Position numbers and translations under genes: made by a program. A stretch of DNA of 64,000 nt, from contig NC_061862.1 in NCBI RefSeq assembly GCF_907164915.1, positions 136,577,520-136,641,519 on the forward strand, given 5' to 3'. This stretch comes from Impatiens glandulifera. Its lineage: Eukaryota; Streptophyta; Magnoliopsida; Ericales; Balsaminaceae. The notes beneath the pieces are model-generated. The model was not told where the DNA came from. It ran no database searches and worked only from the letters and a program-made list of their open reading frames with translations. Below are positions 37,663-48,671 of this stretch, in pieces. How positions within the stretch are numbered: position 1 is the first letter of the stretch; the number at the start of each line of letters is the position of its first letter.

Positions 37663-40600
37663 TCAAAGATAATTAAACATCGGAAAATCCAAAACTTTAG
37701 ATAATATATCTGCAATTTGATTCTTGGTAGAAACATATGTCAGTTTGATAAAACCAGCTAAATAATGATTTCTAACAATATGATAGTCAATGTCAAAATG
37801 CTTTGTACGTTCATGAAATACCGCATTTTCAGAAATATGAATTGAAGCTTGATTATCGCAATATAATGTAACTGGAATTGACATTTCAATTTGAAAATTT
37901 GTAAACAAATATAAAATCCATTTAATTTCATAAGATGTAGCCGCCAAACAACGATACTCAGCCTCGCCTGATGATCTAGAAACTGTTGACTATTTCTTGG
38001 TTTTCCAATAAATAATAGAATTTCCAAGATGAATACAATAACATGTGAGTGATTTTCGAGTAAGAGGACAAGATCTCCAATTAGAATCTGCATAAGCTTG
38101 TAACTTAATTTCATTGTCAAATGGATAGAATGTCCCAATAGAAGCAGTACCTTTTAAGTATCTTACCACATGAAGAGCTACTTCCCAATGACAAATAGAT
38201 GGTTCATTCATGAACTGAGATAGTTGTTGCACAACATATACAATATCAGGTCGACTATAATTTAAATAAAAAATCTCCCGACCAGTCTCCTAAACCTACT
38301 TGGTTTAGGTATAGATTTATGCAATTATTCATGAAATTTGATGCCCCTAATTATAAGGGTTTTAGTTGGTTTACAGCCAATTAGACCAACATCATTTATT
38401 AGATCTAATATATACTTTCTTTGATTCACATGAATGCCATTGGCAACATGTATGATTTTTAAACCAAGAAAAACTTTTGCAGTTCCAAGATCTTTAATTT
38501 TGAATTTTGAATCAATTGATTTTTTAAGCATAAAAATTTGATCAATATCATTTTCAGTTATCAATATATCGTCGACATAGATAAGTAGAGAAATAATATA
38601 CTGATCACAATGTTTAATGTATAAGTAATGATCATCTTCTGATTTTTTTCAAAATAAAGGATATTTCTGAATGCCATTGTTTGGAAGCTTGTTTGAGTCC
38701 ATATAGACTCTTATTTAGCTTACAAACAATATTTTTAGATTCAGATTGAAGACCATCTGAAATTTTCATATAAATTTCTTCTTCAAGTGATCCATGAAGA
38801 AAAGCATTATCAACATCAATTTGGTGTAAAAAACATCTTTTAGAAGTTGCTAAAGCAATAATGAGTCTAACAGTAACATTTTTGACAACCGGTGCAAAAC
38901 ATTGATTAAAATCAATTCCACTCTTTTAATTTTAGCCTTTAGCTACAAGTCTTTCTTTGCACTTATTTAATGTGCCATTAACATTTAGTTTAGTTTTAAA
39001 AATCTACCTACATTCAATTGCTTTCTTTCTTTTAGATAATTCTGTTAATTTCCAAGTTCTATTAACTCTTAAAGCTTCTAATTTATTATGCATAGCTTTC
39101 ACCCAATCTGGATTTTGTGAGGCTTCTAAATAAGTTTGAGGTGTTGAGGTATGATCAATGTTTGATAAAAAAAATTAATGTATTCATCATCTTTTAAAAA
39201 AGAATGAAAAGGATAAGTGTTTGGTGTATATTTACTAGATTATTTGTGTGAAGTCTCAACTTGATTAACTACAAAATCATTCATCCAAGTTGGAGTGTGT
39301 TTGTGTCGATGACTTCTTCTACAATTTAGTTTAGAAACATTCTGATTTTGTCCAATTTCTATTTGAAAAATATTATGATCTACTTTAGTGATGTGTTCAT
39401 GTGAAGCTAATTCAGAAATATTTTCATTGACTAGTGTGTGATTTGGTTTTTCAGATTCATCTTCTGTTGAGGAGATAGACATTTGATCTTCATTTAGAGG
39501 TATATTATTTGAAATTATTGGTTTCTTTTGAAAAGTAAAAATGTCCTCATGAAAAGTAACATCTCAAGATGTTGTGATTTCTCCCAAATCAAGTTGATAA
39601 ACAAGATATCCTTTTTAGTTTGAAGGATATCCAATAAAACACACTTTATGCCTCTATCTTGAAATTTTGACTTGATTGGTAGAGGATTTGCAATATAACA
39701 AAGACTACCAAAAACTTTTAGATTGTTATAGTCAAATTCAGTTTAAGTGAGCATATAAAAAAGTGTTTTCCATTTTAAAACATATGTAGGCATTCTGTTT
39801 ATTAAATATGTAGAAGTAAGTAGAGATAATGACCAAAAACTAATTGGCACACTAGAATGTTTCAGTAAGGATCTTACAACCTGTGTTAAATGTCTGTGTT
39901 TACGCTCCACAACTCCATTTTGTTGTGGAGTATAAACACATGTCTTTTGATGAATTATTCTCATACTATTAAAAAAATTTAGAACATTTAATATTTACAA
40001 ATTCTGCTCCATTGTCACTTCTGATTGTTTTAACACTGTTATTAAAATTATTTCCAACCATGAGAATAAAATTTTTAATCTTATCAAAAATAAGTGTTTT
40101 GTCTTTAAGAAGAAAAGTCCATGTGCATCTTGAAAAATCATCTACTATTGTAAGCATATAAGATGTGTTTGTCAAAGACTCTTCTTTATAAGGACCCCAT
40201 AAATCAATGTGTATAAGATCAAACATTTCTTTTGAAAAGGATAAACTTTTTTGAAAATGCATTCTATGAAACTTTGTAATTGGACAAGTTGAACAATGAG
40301 ACAATTTATTTGCTAAAAAAGGAAATATTATTTTCAAGATTTTATTAGATGGATGCCCACATCTTTGGTGCACCATCGCAAACTCATTAACATTGAAAGA
40401 ATTTTCAGAAAAAAATGTGTACAGTTTCTTTATCGAAATTATTTAAAGAAAAAAAGAAAAAAAATCAACTCTCTTTCCAATTTCATAGATTGCATTTTGA
40501 TCATGGTCCTGTAACACATAATTATTTTCAAAAAAAGTGCAGGTTATCTTCTTATTATCTTGTATTAATTTTGCTACTGAAATGAGGTTATATCTGAAAT

Positions 40601-40932
40601 CTGGTGCAAAAAGTACTTCATTCAAGTTAAAATTCTCATTTAACCTTAAATCTCCAACTTCACTAATAGATTTGGAAGATCAATTTGCAAAGTATAAAGA
40701 TTTGTTTTACTTTAACTTATGTATTTGTGTAAAAAAATTCATATTATTGCATATGTGATTGCTAGCACCTGAGTCTATCAGCCACATATTCTTTTCTTTC
40801 TCTAAATGATTTAGACTCATGCTTAATTCAATAGCTGTAAAAACATAAGATTTAGTAGACTTACCTGATTCAAAGTTTATGCTCTTTCATTTTCCTGCTC
40901 CATTTGAAGTTCCTCCTCCATTTGAAGCTCCT
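37663..40932 (-). pseudogene. Copia C pol (protease-integrase-RT-RNase H), many stops and frameshifts
   Basis: From high to low coordinate on the minus strand: protease site WLIDSGASNHICNN (about 40785); the pre-integrase region FAPDFRYNLISVAKL; integrase zinc finger HQRCGHPSNKI...CSTC; the DDE core with HIDLWGP, VDDFSR and IRSDNGAEF; then YTPQQNGVVERKHRHLTQVV after a frameshift (39743-39964). RT follows, with YVDD at about 38575, and then KDLGTAKVFLGLKI. RNase H carries ADSNW (about 38090), ATSYEIKW, DNQASIHISENAVFHERTKH and ends ADILSKVLDF at 37663. The order INT-RT-RH is diagnostic of Copia. At least six breaks make it non-functional. It is joined across element D to the Gag part. Confidence 0.92.
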
Positions 40933-41677
40933 TGTCACGGGCTAAAATTCGACCCGTGCGGCACTAAGCTAAATCGACCCTTATTCTAGCTTAGAAAGCC
41001 TTTCTAAACACAATGCAAGAAGAACTCAAACGCAAGAAAGAACTTAGAGAGAGAAAACTCTTGAGAATAAGAATATATTGAAAGAATGCTTGATAATTAC
41101 AATGGAATACCTTCAGGGTATTTATAGGACTTACACGTATTAAATTAGGAATTACGTCTAATTACAATTTAATTACACTAATTTAGGATATTCCTTCCAT
41201 AGCAAGAATATCCCTACCTAATTTAGAATATCCCTTGTAATCTCTTCCTTAATTAGAATATATATTATAATCCTTTCCTTGATTAGAATATATCTTTCAA
41301 TCCCTTCCTTAATTAGATTATCTTCCAATCTCTTCCTTGATTAGAAGATTCGTTGGGCTCACGTAGGTAACTGGGCCTCTCATTGGCTAAAAAGATTAGC
41401 GCACTATTAGGCCAAGACTTTAATGAGCCTCGACATCCCCCGGGATTGGGTCGTGACTCTAATGGGCCGTGACATACTCCCCCACCTTAGTCGTGGCCGT
41501 CCTCGGTTCGACCTTGGCATGATACTCTTCAACCTCTTCCTTAAAACATTCCCCACACGGTCCCTCGTACTTTGCACAAGTCCCTTGAGCACAAATTACA
41601 TAGACTTGCATTCTGGAATGTCATGGAAGTACACCTCGTGGCTCGATGTTTGCACCCCATAAAAATGGACCGTGACA
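40933..41677 (-). repeat. 3' LTR of element D
   Basis: 745 bp. On the minus strand it starts TGTCACGGTCC. About 203 bases in, it contains a second copy of the junction sequence (GGTGGGGGAGTATGTCACGG, plus-strand about 41468-41487), so the LTR carries an internal polypurine tract plus LTR start. Confidence 0.93.
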
Positions 41678-43995
41678 TACTCCCCCACCTAAGTCGTGGC
41701 CGTCCTCGGCACGACCTTAGACCGGTGCATGGTGATCTTCTTTCTGGCGTCCCCTGAGCGCTCTTCCTCCCCCTTTGCACGTCACGGCATTGGGTGCACT
41801 TATGGTCGCCAGCCTTAACCGATATAAGACGTTTCCCACACATCTCTCGATTGAACACGGTCCCTTGAATCTGCGCACAAGCCTCTTGAGCACAGACCGC
41901 ATAAACTTCAACAATTGTGGGGGATTCCCCCTTTCCATCGTCCCCTTTTGTAACTGCACACCCTCTCAGATCTGCCCCTCTCTTCATATTCTCGGTGTCT
42001 CCCTCTGAATATGCCTGAGCACGACCTGCTTCCTTTCCCACGGACTTGGTGCGAGTGAAGGCAGACTGACTTTGGCCCACGTTGCCGGTGGCCAAACCTT
42101 GTGGATCTGATGGTTGTGTGTTGTCTTTGGCCTTAAGCCCCTCGAAGGTTTCGACACACGCTATCTGGACTTCCTCGGGTACTTCTTCTTTTCCCTTGGA
42201 CCCGTCCCCATCATCCATCTTGGCAAAAGTGGCAAATGTCTCTTTACCACGTTTGCGACCTCGAACGAATCGCATCGCCAAGAACCTGCTTATTCCCTCT
42301 AATTCTCTTCTTGTTGGAATCACGCTAGTCTTCCCGTGATCCAAAATGATTAAGGAATCGGAATAAGGAATTATGCAAGCGCGTACCTGATCGCACCATT
42401 CGAGTCCCAACACTACGTCGTAGTCTTCCATTGGGACCAAGGTAAATGAGACTGTCTCATTCCAGCCTCCGATCCTGGTGTGCACTCTCCTAGCCTCCCC
42501 ATTTACCGGCTTGGCTATATCGAAGGACTTCACCGTCCCTTTTGTTGGGCTGATCCGCAGACCCAACGCCTTGGCTACTCCTTCTCGCATGAAGTTGTGC
42601 GTAGCCCCTGTGTCTATTAGTGCCTTGATGCGCTTTCCCCCGATCCAAGCTTCCACAAACAAAGAGCCCCTCCTTGTTCCCTTGTCCGGCTTCGCAACAC
42701 TAGTCTTCACAGCATTGAGCAGTCTTAAGGATCCTATTTGAGTCTCTTCTTCCTCATCAGAGGACTCAGTTCCTTTAACTGCTGCAACCTTTTCCCCCTT
42801 AAACGGGCACATAAACTTTATGTGATTATGAGCACCACAAATATAACAGGTTATTGGCTTCTCCGACTCGTCAGCTTGCCTCCCTGAGTTTTTATGTGCA
42901 TGCCCCTTCTTAGGTGGACGGTCTCCCCCACCTTTCTCTTGGTCTTGTGGGCGGTCTCCCCCACCTTTTTCCTCATCATCCCTGATGAACTTCAGCATGT
43001 CCACAGACACTTTGAGCTCTATCAGTCTTTCTGCAACCGCTATTGCCTCGGAAACGTCCCGCACCTTGGCCCTTTGCAGCTCCAACTGTGCCCAAGTCTT
43101 GAGGCCGTTAACAAACGCAAACAGTGTCTCCTGTTCCGTTAGACTAGGTAACTCGAGCATCAACTCCTGGAATTCCTTCACATACTCCTTGATGGTTCCT
43201 TTATGCACAAGTTGACTCAACCTTTTCCTTGCCTCGTACTCGGCATTCTCTGGGAAGAATTGGCGTTTGAACTTGGTCTTGAAGTCTTCCCGCGTTTCCA
43301 TTCTCAAGGTCCCTCGTTCAATCTCCTTCTCGCCTCCTCCACCACAGCAACGCCATCTCTTGTAGGAAGAAAGGTGTCGTCTCCAACTTGTCACGATCAT
43401 CAAGTATGCTTGATGCCCGAAAGTACCTCTCCATGTTCCAAAGGAAGTTCTCCACTTCCCTTGCACTCCTCGAGCCTTTGAATGGAGTTGGTTTAGGAAC
43501 ATCCATCCGTTGAGGTGTCGCACCTCTATGTTCCCCTCCATTCCTCGTAATCTGCCTTTCCATCGATTCTAGACTCCCCAAGATCTCCCTCTTGAGGGTC
43601 TCGACCATCGCATGGACTTCTCCCCGGATTAGATCAAGCACCTTCTGACAGATGTCATTAACCTCCCCTCGAACCGAACCCAGCACTTCGTCACGAATTC
43701 TACGATTCGAACCGTTAATGATCCCCATTAACTCATTCTCTAACTTTTCAGCACCCTCGTCCAACATCGTCACCTTCTCGGCCACCGCGCTAAACACTTC
43801 GAGAGCTTCTTGGTGATCGCTCATGCCTTCTTCAAGTCGGGTCACCCGCGCTTCCATGGCAGCACCTCTCTCGACGGACTTATCCCTCTTGGATCCCTTG
43901 TCCTTATGTTGGCCGGTCGGAACCTTAGTGACGGTAGTTCGTGAATCCATTTCTTGCAGCTTGAATGCGGAAGTACAACCTTGCTCTGATACCAC
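41541..43995 (-). pseudogene. Gag-protease ORF of element D, one frameshift
   Basis: The N-terminal frame (43995-43318; ATG at about 43951 gives MDSRTTVTKV) carries a coiled coil (ARVTRLEEGMSDHQEALEVF) and PFKGSRSAREVENFLWNMER, the Ty3-type Gag capsid start. Near 43325, after ALLWWRRR, the frame shifts. The second frame continues RGTLRMETREDFKTKFKRQF, YVKEFQELMLELPSLTEQE and a zinc knuckle CYICGAHNHIKFMC (about 42830). It then reaches the aspartic protease site ALIDTGATHNFMREGVAKAL (about 42600) and DYDVVLGLEWCDQ. After that come about 270 codons without pol homology (TFATFAKMDDGDGSKGKEEV), which run through the polypurine tract and 137 bases into the 3' LTR. The LTR-encoded tail is probably incidental. 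Apart from the frameshift the ORF is clean, so the insertion is young. Confidence 0.88.
43983..43994 (-). other. Primer binding site of element D
   Basis: Minus strand TGGTATCAGAGC, 2 bases inside the 5' LTR end; initiator tRNA-Met type. Confidence 0.9.
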
Positions 43996-43996
43996 T

Positions 43997-44742
43997 TGTC
44001 ACGGGCTAAAATTCGACCCGTGCGGCACTAAGCTAAATCGACCCTGATTCTAGCTTAGAAAGCCTTTCTAAACACAATGCAAGAAAAACTCAAACGCAAG
44101 AAAGAACTTAGAGAGAGAAAACTCTTGAGAATAAGAATATATTGAAAGAATGCTTGATAATTACAATGGAATACTTTCAGGGTATTTATAGGACTTACAC
44201 GTATTAAATTAGGAATTACGTCTAATTACAATTTAATTACACTAATTTAGGATATTCCTTCCATAGCAAGAATATCCCTACCTAATTTAGAATATCCCTT
44301 GTAATCTCTTCCTTAATTAGAATATATATTATAATCCTTTCCTTGATTAGAATATATCTTCCAATCCCTTCCTTAATTAGATTATCTTCCAATCTCTTCC
44401 TTGATTAGAAGATTCGCTGGGCCCACGTAGGTAACTGGGCCTCTCATTGGCTAAGAAGATTAGCGCACTATCAGGCCAAGACTTTAATGAGCCTCGACAT
44501 CCCCCGGGATTGGGTCGTGACTCTAATGGGCCGTGACATACTCCCCCACCTTAGTCGTGGCCGTCCTCGGTTCGACCTTGGCATGATACTCTTCAACCTC
44601 TTCCTTGAAACATTCCCCACACGGTCCCTCGTATCTTTGCAGAAGCCCCTTGAGCACAAATTACCTAGACTTGCATTCTGGAATGTCATGGAAGTACACC
44701 TCGTGGCTCGATGTTTGCACCCCATAAAAATGGGACGTGACA
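43997..44742 (-). repeat. 5' LTR of element D
   Basis: 746 bp, highly similar to 40933-41677 with scattered substitutions. The internal duplicate of tract plus LTR start is at about 44532-44551. Confidence 0.93.
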
Positions 44743-46016
44743 TCCTGCTCCATTTACATCCATCCTTATTTCTTTAAGCAGCCTCTGAATTGCTTTAAAT
44801 TCTCTTTGAGAGATTTTAGCTGGTGCATCTTTATCATCAGAAAATGGAGTGTTTGTTGCATATACTCCATTTCTTTTCTTTGGATTTTTCCACCATTCAG
44901 GATAGCCCATAATTCTGAAACATTGATCTTTAGTATTCCCTCTCATCCTACAGTGATTACACATTGTGTTCTTATTATTTTGCCTTCCATAATCAGGTCT
45001 CAATGTCTTCTTCATAGGTCTTCCATTTGAATTCACGAACATGGACGAATGATGCTCATGATTTTGAATATTGATCTATCTTTTCTTCTAAACATTGAGT
45101 AGCATGGTGAATGTTTTGTAAACATTTGGTAGAGGGTCCATCATGAGTATAGAATCCTTGATGTTCTCAAAAGAATCATCAAGGCCTAATAAGAACAAGT
45201 ATAAATTGCTCTTTTCAGAATCTATTATCACTTGTTTTTCTAGTTTACATCCAACACACGTGTGTATGTTACGTCTATCACAAGTGCAGTTTCTGTGTGG
45301 TTGTAAATGTAGAAGTTCATCCCAGTAAAGCCTAGTTTTCGAATAGTACTCTTCTAGGTCTAAGTTACCTTGTTCAATTGTGTATATATTCTTCCTCAAT
45401 TGATATTGTGTTGGCCCATTGCTTCCTTCATAGAATGCTTTGATTTCGTCCCATAAATGTTGTGAAGTAAGAGTGCTCTGAAAATGGACTTTATTCTTCT
45501 TATCAATAGTATTCATAATCCAAGTTCTTGCAGTTGTGTCGACCATCCTCCAAAGTATAGCTTCTTTGTTATCATTCGGTATCTTACAAGAACCAGCTAT
45601 AAAACATGTCTTTATCTTGGCCAGAAGTCTTAATTGAACGCTCGTGCTCTACTCGAAGTAGTGGAGTCTTGTAATAACAGTCGATGTAAGAACGGTTGAA
45701 GAACATTCTCCTCCATGTAGATATAGAGGATCAGTACGATCACATTTTTTTTGCCATTTGAAAGCGTAGAGGAGATGGATCTTGAACAATCTTCTACAAT
45801 TGTGTTAAGATTTTGATCCTCCTCCACTAGTTGTTTGTCGACACTTGAGTCTTGATGAATTCTTGAATCAGATTCTTTAATAGTTAAGTGGTGTACCTTA
45901 GAATTAGGGCTTAGATCTTCTTTCGGTTCGTCTAGAAGATCGTCGTTATCATAATCGAACGGATCGTAGATTGGTAAATCTTTTGTAGATTGTTTCCCCT
46001 TTTGCTCTAATACCAT
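44743..46016 (-). pseudogene. Copia C Gag, interrupted by element D
   Basis: An ATG at 46016-46014 overlaps the last LTR base and the primer site and gives MVLEQKGKQSTKDL. After a frameshift near 45640 the capsid part reads KIPNDNKEAILWRMVDTTAR, FQSTLTSQHLWDEIKAFYEG, LRKNIYTIEQGNLDLEEYYS, an unusual Cys-rich stretch CTCDRRNIHTCVGCKLE and LFLLGLDDSFENIKDSILMM, to a stop at 45088. 45042-44743 then carries the knuckle CNHCRMRGNTKDQC followed by FRIMGYPEWWK. It ends at the insertion of D and resumes at 40932 with GASNGGGTSNG. This is the Gag of Copia elements with the 'GYPEWW' signature. Confidence 0.87.
46004..46015 (-). other. Primer binding site of Copia C
   Basis: Minus strand TGGTATTAGAGC, directly next to the LTR end. 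It is an initiator tRNA-Met type site with one difference (TTAG for TCAG). Confidence 0.85.
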
Positions 46017-46325
46017 ATTAAGACTTGAAGAATCAACATGGATTTGATGAATCAAGATCAAGAATTAATAGAAAGTCTGAAATATTATTGATGAAAGTAA
46101 ACGGTGATTAACACCAATGTTTGATACATGACAAGGGTCATTTGCCCAATTCTTGTTTCAGTTACAACAAAATATAAATTAGTCATTGAAATATTTCTTT
46201 CTATTTAAGTAAGGTATTGAACTTATTATACTAATTAATTATCTTTAAACTTTATAATCTGCACAGATTAACTCACAAATTAGTTAGTATAAAATTATAA
46301 ATAACAAATTATAATACTTATCTCA
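46016..46325 (-). repeat. 5' LTR of Copia C
   Basis: 310 bp, nearly identical to 37307-37619, followed by the ATAAT target copy (46326-46330). Confidence 0.93.
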
Positions 46326-46612
46326 ATAATAATTTTTTATTTCTTTTTGTTTTAAGTAAATCTAGCGACAAAGAAAAGAAGAAAATAACTATTATGCTAG
46401 TGAACATCGATAAGTTAGTTTTCTTCATGCTTTTCTTTATGATTTCTTCATGTATTAAAAGAAATTTATGTTTATATAGATAGAGTTAAATAAATATAAA
46501 AACACTTATTTTCAATTTGAAAATAGGAACATTGATGATAGAAAAAAATTGACAAACAATATTAGAGATATATTAATTAATATATTATTATAATATTGAA
46601 AGAGAAAAAAAG

Positions 46613-46673
<61 letters not shown>

Positions 46674-47717
46674 AAAATATAATATAAATAATAATGAAAG
46701 AGACAAATAAAGCTTAATATATTATATATAATAAAAATAAATATTAGGGATATAATAACTAATATATTATATATAACATTAAAGAGATAAAAAATATATT
46801 AATATATTATATAATAAAAGTAAATATTAATAATGAGTATATTATATAATATAGAAAGAGATAAAAGGAAATGTTAATATATTATATATAATAAAAAAAA
46901 TATATATATATAATATTGAAAAAAAATGTTAATTTATTATTTATATAATAAAAATAAATATTAGGGATATAATAATTAGTATAATATATATATATATATA
47001 TATAATATTGAAAAAGATAAAAAAAAAAATGTTAATATATTATATATAATAAAAATATATTATATATATAATATTGAAAAAGATAAAAAAAAATATTAAT
47101 ATATTATATATAATAAGAGATAAAAAATGTATTTTATTTTATTTTTAATATAACTTTGGTTAAATTTTAGTTATTTGTTTTAACATGTGTTTTTTTTAAT
47201 CTTAATTATTTCATATTATTGAATGCAGACAGTTGTACGTGTGCTATGATTGAATAACATGAGTAAAAAAGATTAATATATCGAAATTTCAAACAATTTA
47301 TATAATTTTGTATTTTGATTTTGGAATGATATGTTTTAGAATTTTGATTAGTTTGATGTTTTGGCCAATCATGTTTGAAATTTTGAATAGTTATGATTGT
47401 TTTATATTTTAATTTTGAAATATCATATTTTAAATGTTGAATATGTATGAAAGTTTGATATTTTTATTTTGAAAATAAATTTGATTTGAGTTTGAGTTCG
47501 AGCTCTCGAACTCGAGTTTGAACTTGAAAATTCAATTTATATTCAAGTTTTCGAATCGAGTCGAGCTTGTAAGTAATATAGTTGAGTCGAATTTGAACTC
47601 AAATTTATAATCTCGTTCGAGCTCGAGTCGAGCTAATAAAAATACTTAATCGAGTCGAGCTCCAGCAAACTTGAGGTGGAGCTCGAACTCAACTCGACTT
47701 GCATCCCTAAGTTAGAC

Positions 47718-48660
47718 TTTAGAACCTTCTCCTATCCTAATATATTAAATGAATTATGATAATATTTTCTAGGCTTAAAAAGGTTTCTTTCACTTTCTAT
47801 ATATTTTAGAAATTAAAACGAGAAAGAAATTATAATAATAAAAGAAAAAAATCTTATGGATACAAAAATACGATATACCAATCATCATGATTTTGTCTTC
47901 TAGAGCTTGTTTGATGTTTGTTTTTCTTGTTTTTCTTATCAAATTTCCATGTCAAGTCTTATTTATTTTCAATCATTCTATCACTAAGTTTATCAACAAA
48001 ATACTAAAATATCTTTATTATAAAATTTATATAAAAAATAAAATTGTATTAATTTAACCAATTAAATATGAAAATAACATATTTTTTATAAAACCATTTC
48101 AAAAGTCTCAAAATAAAATCATAAATAACCGAGCATAAAACAAACTTTAATAGTAACACACATAAATGATAAACCAATAGTTGGTCTTCCTCCAATGAAG
48201 GACTTTACTTCATTTGTTGGTCTTTCATTCAATGGGAAAATATGATATTTTTGAATCTCTATTATCCAAATATAAAATTCAATAATGTGAAATAACAATA
48301 AAAAATTAAGGTGATTAGAAAAAAATTACTTTTACTATTGAAGCCTTGCAACAACTAATTGTAACCAAAGTAAAAACTTTTGATCCATGAAGAGAACAAA
48401 AGATATGTAATATCATCAAAAATATTATTTACTTATCATCAATTTCTTCTAATCAAATTTAATCAACTTAAAAAGTAAGATAATTTCATAAATAAGAAAA
48501 CATGTCTCAAATACCATAAATCCAGAATTGATGAATCACACTAACATTCAAAGCCATGAAATCCTTGAGGAGAAATTCAAAGTTGGTTTCTTTATCCTTA
48601 TTCATTATCTACAAAAAACATCAACGGACCAACATTTTCATGTAATGTTGTATCCTAACA
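47718..48660. other. Intergenic DNA 3' of the MYB gene
   Basis: AT-rich. I see no gene. It contains the 3' flank, and presumably the 3' UTR, of the minus-strand MYB gene. Confidence 0.55.
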
Positions 48661-48671
48661 GACAATTTTGG

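Larger units (their letters stand above)
40933..44742 (-). mobile_element. Gag-protease-only LTR element D (Ty3-gypsy-like), inserted in Copia C
   Basis: The LTRs are 40933-41677 (745 bp) and 43997-44742 (746 bp), each TGTCACGG...CGTGACA, with only scattered differences. The primer site is at 43983-43994 (minus strand TGGTATCAGAGC). A polypurine tract AGGTGGGGGAGTA lies just before the 3' LTR. TCCT precedes the low end (40929-40932) and follows the high end (44743-44746), a 4-base match. The internal region is only 2.3 kb and holds Gag and protease, without RT, RNase H or integrase. Confidence 0.93.
37307..46325 (-). mobile_element. Copia element C, minus strand, with nested LTR element D (TSD ATAAT)
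   Basis: The LTRs are 37307-37619 (313 bp) and 46016-46325 (310 bp), reading TGAGATAAG...TCTTAATA on the minus strand. ATAAT flanks both ends (37302-37306; 46326-46330). It encodes Gag, a protease motif, integrase, reverse transcriptase and RNase H, in standard Copia order, all damaged by stops and frameshifts. Without element D the length is about 5.2 kb. It is inserted in the hAT element. Confidence 0.95.
31724..47709. mobile_element. Non-autonomous hAT element expanded to 16 kb by nested insertions (TSD AGTTAGAC)
   Basis: AGTTAGAC at 31716-31723 is repeated exactly at 47710-47717. The ends are TAGAGCGGCAAATGAGTC and, inverted, TAGGGATGCAAGTCGAG. Both are followed by subterminal GAGCTCGA/CTCGACTCG motifs (31748-31832; 47480-47695). 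Own sequence is about 31724-31867, 37083-37306 and 46331-47709 (about 1.7 kb, largely A/T with (TA)n at 46621-46669). The rest is a CACTA and a Copia insertion. No transposase remains. Confidence 0.85.

Noticed and set aside
42082..43481. Several plus-strand ORFs opposite Gag-protease of element D
   Set aside because: They are shadows of the GC-richer minus-strand coding frame.
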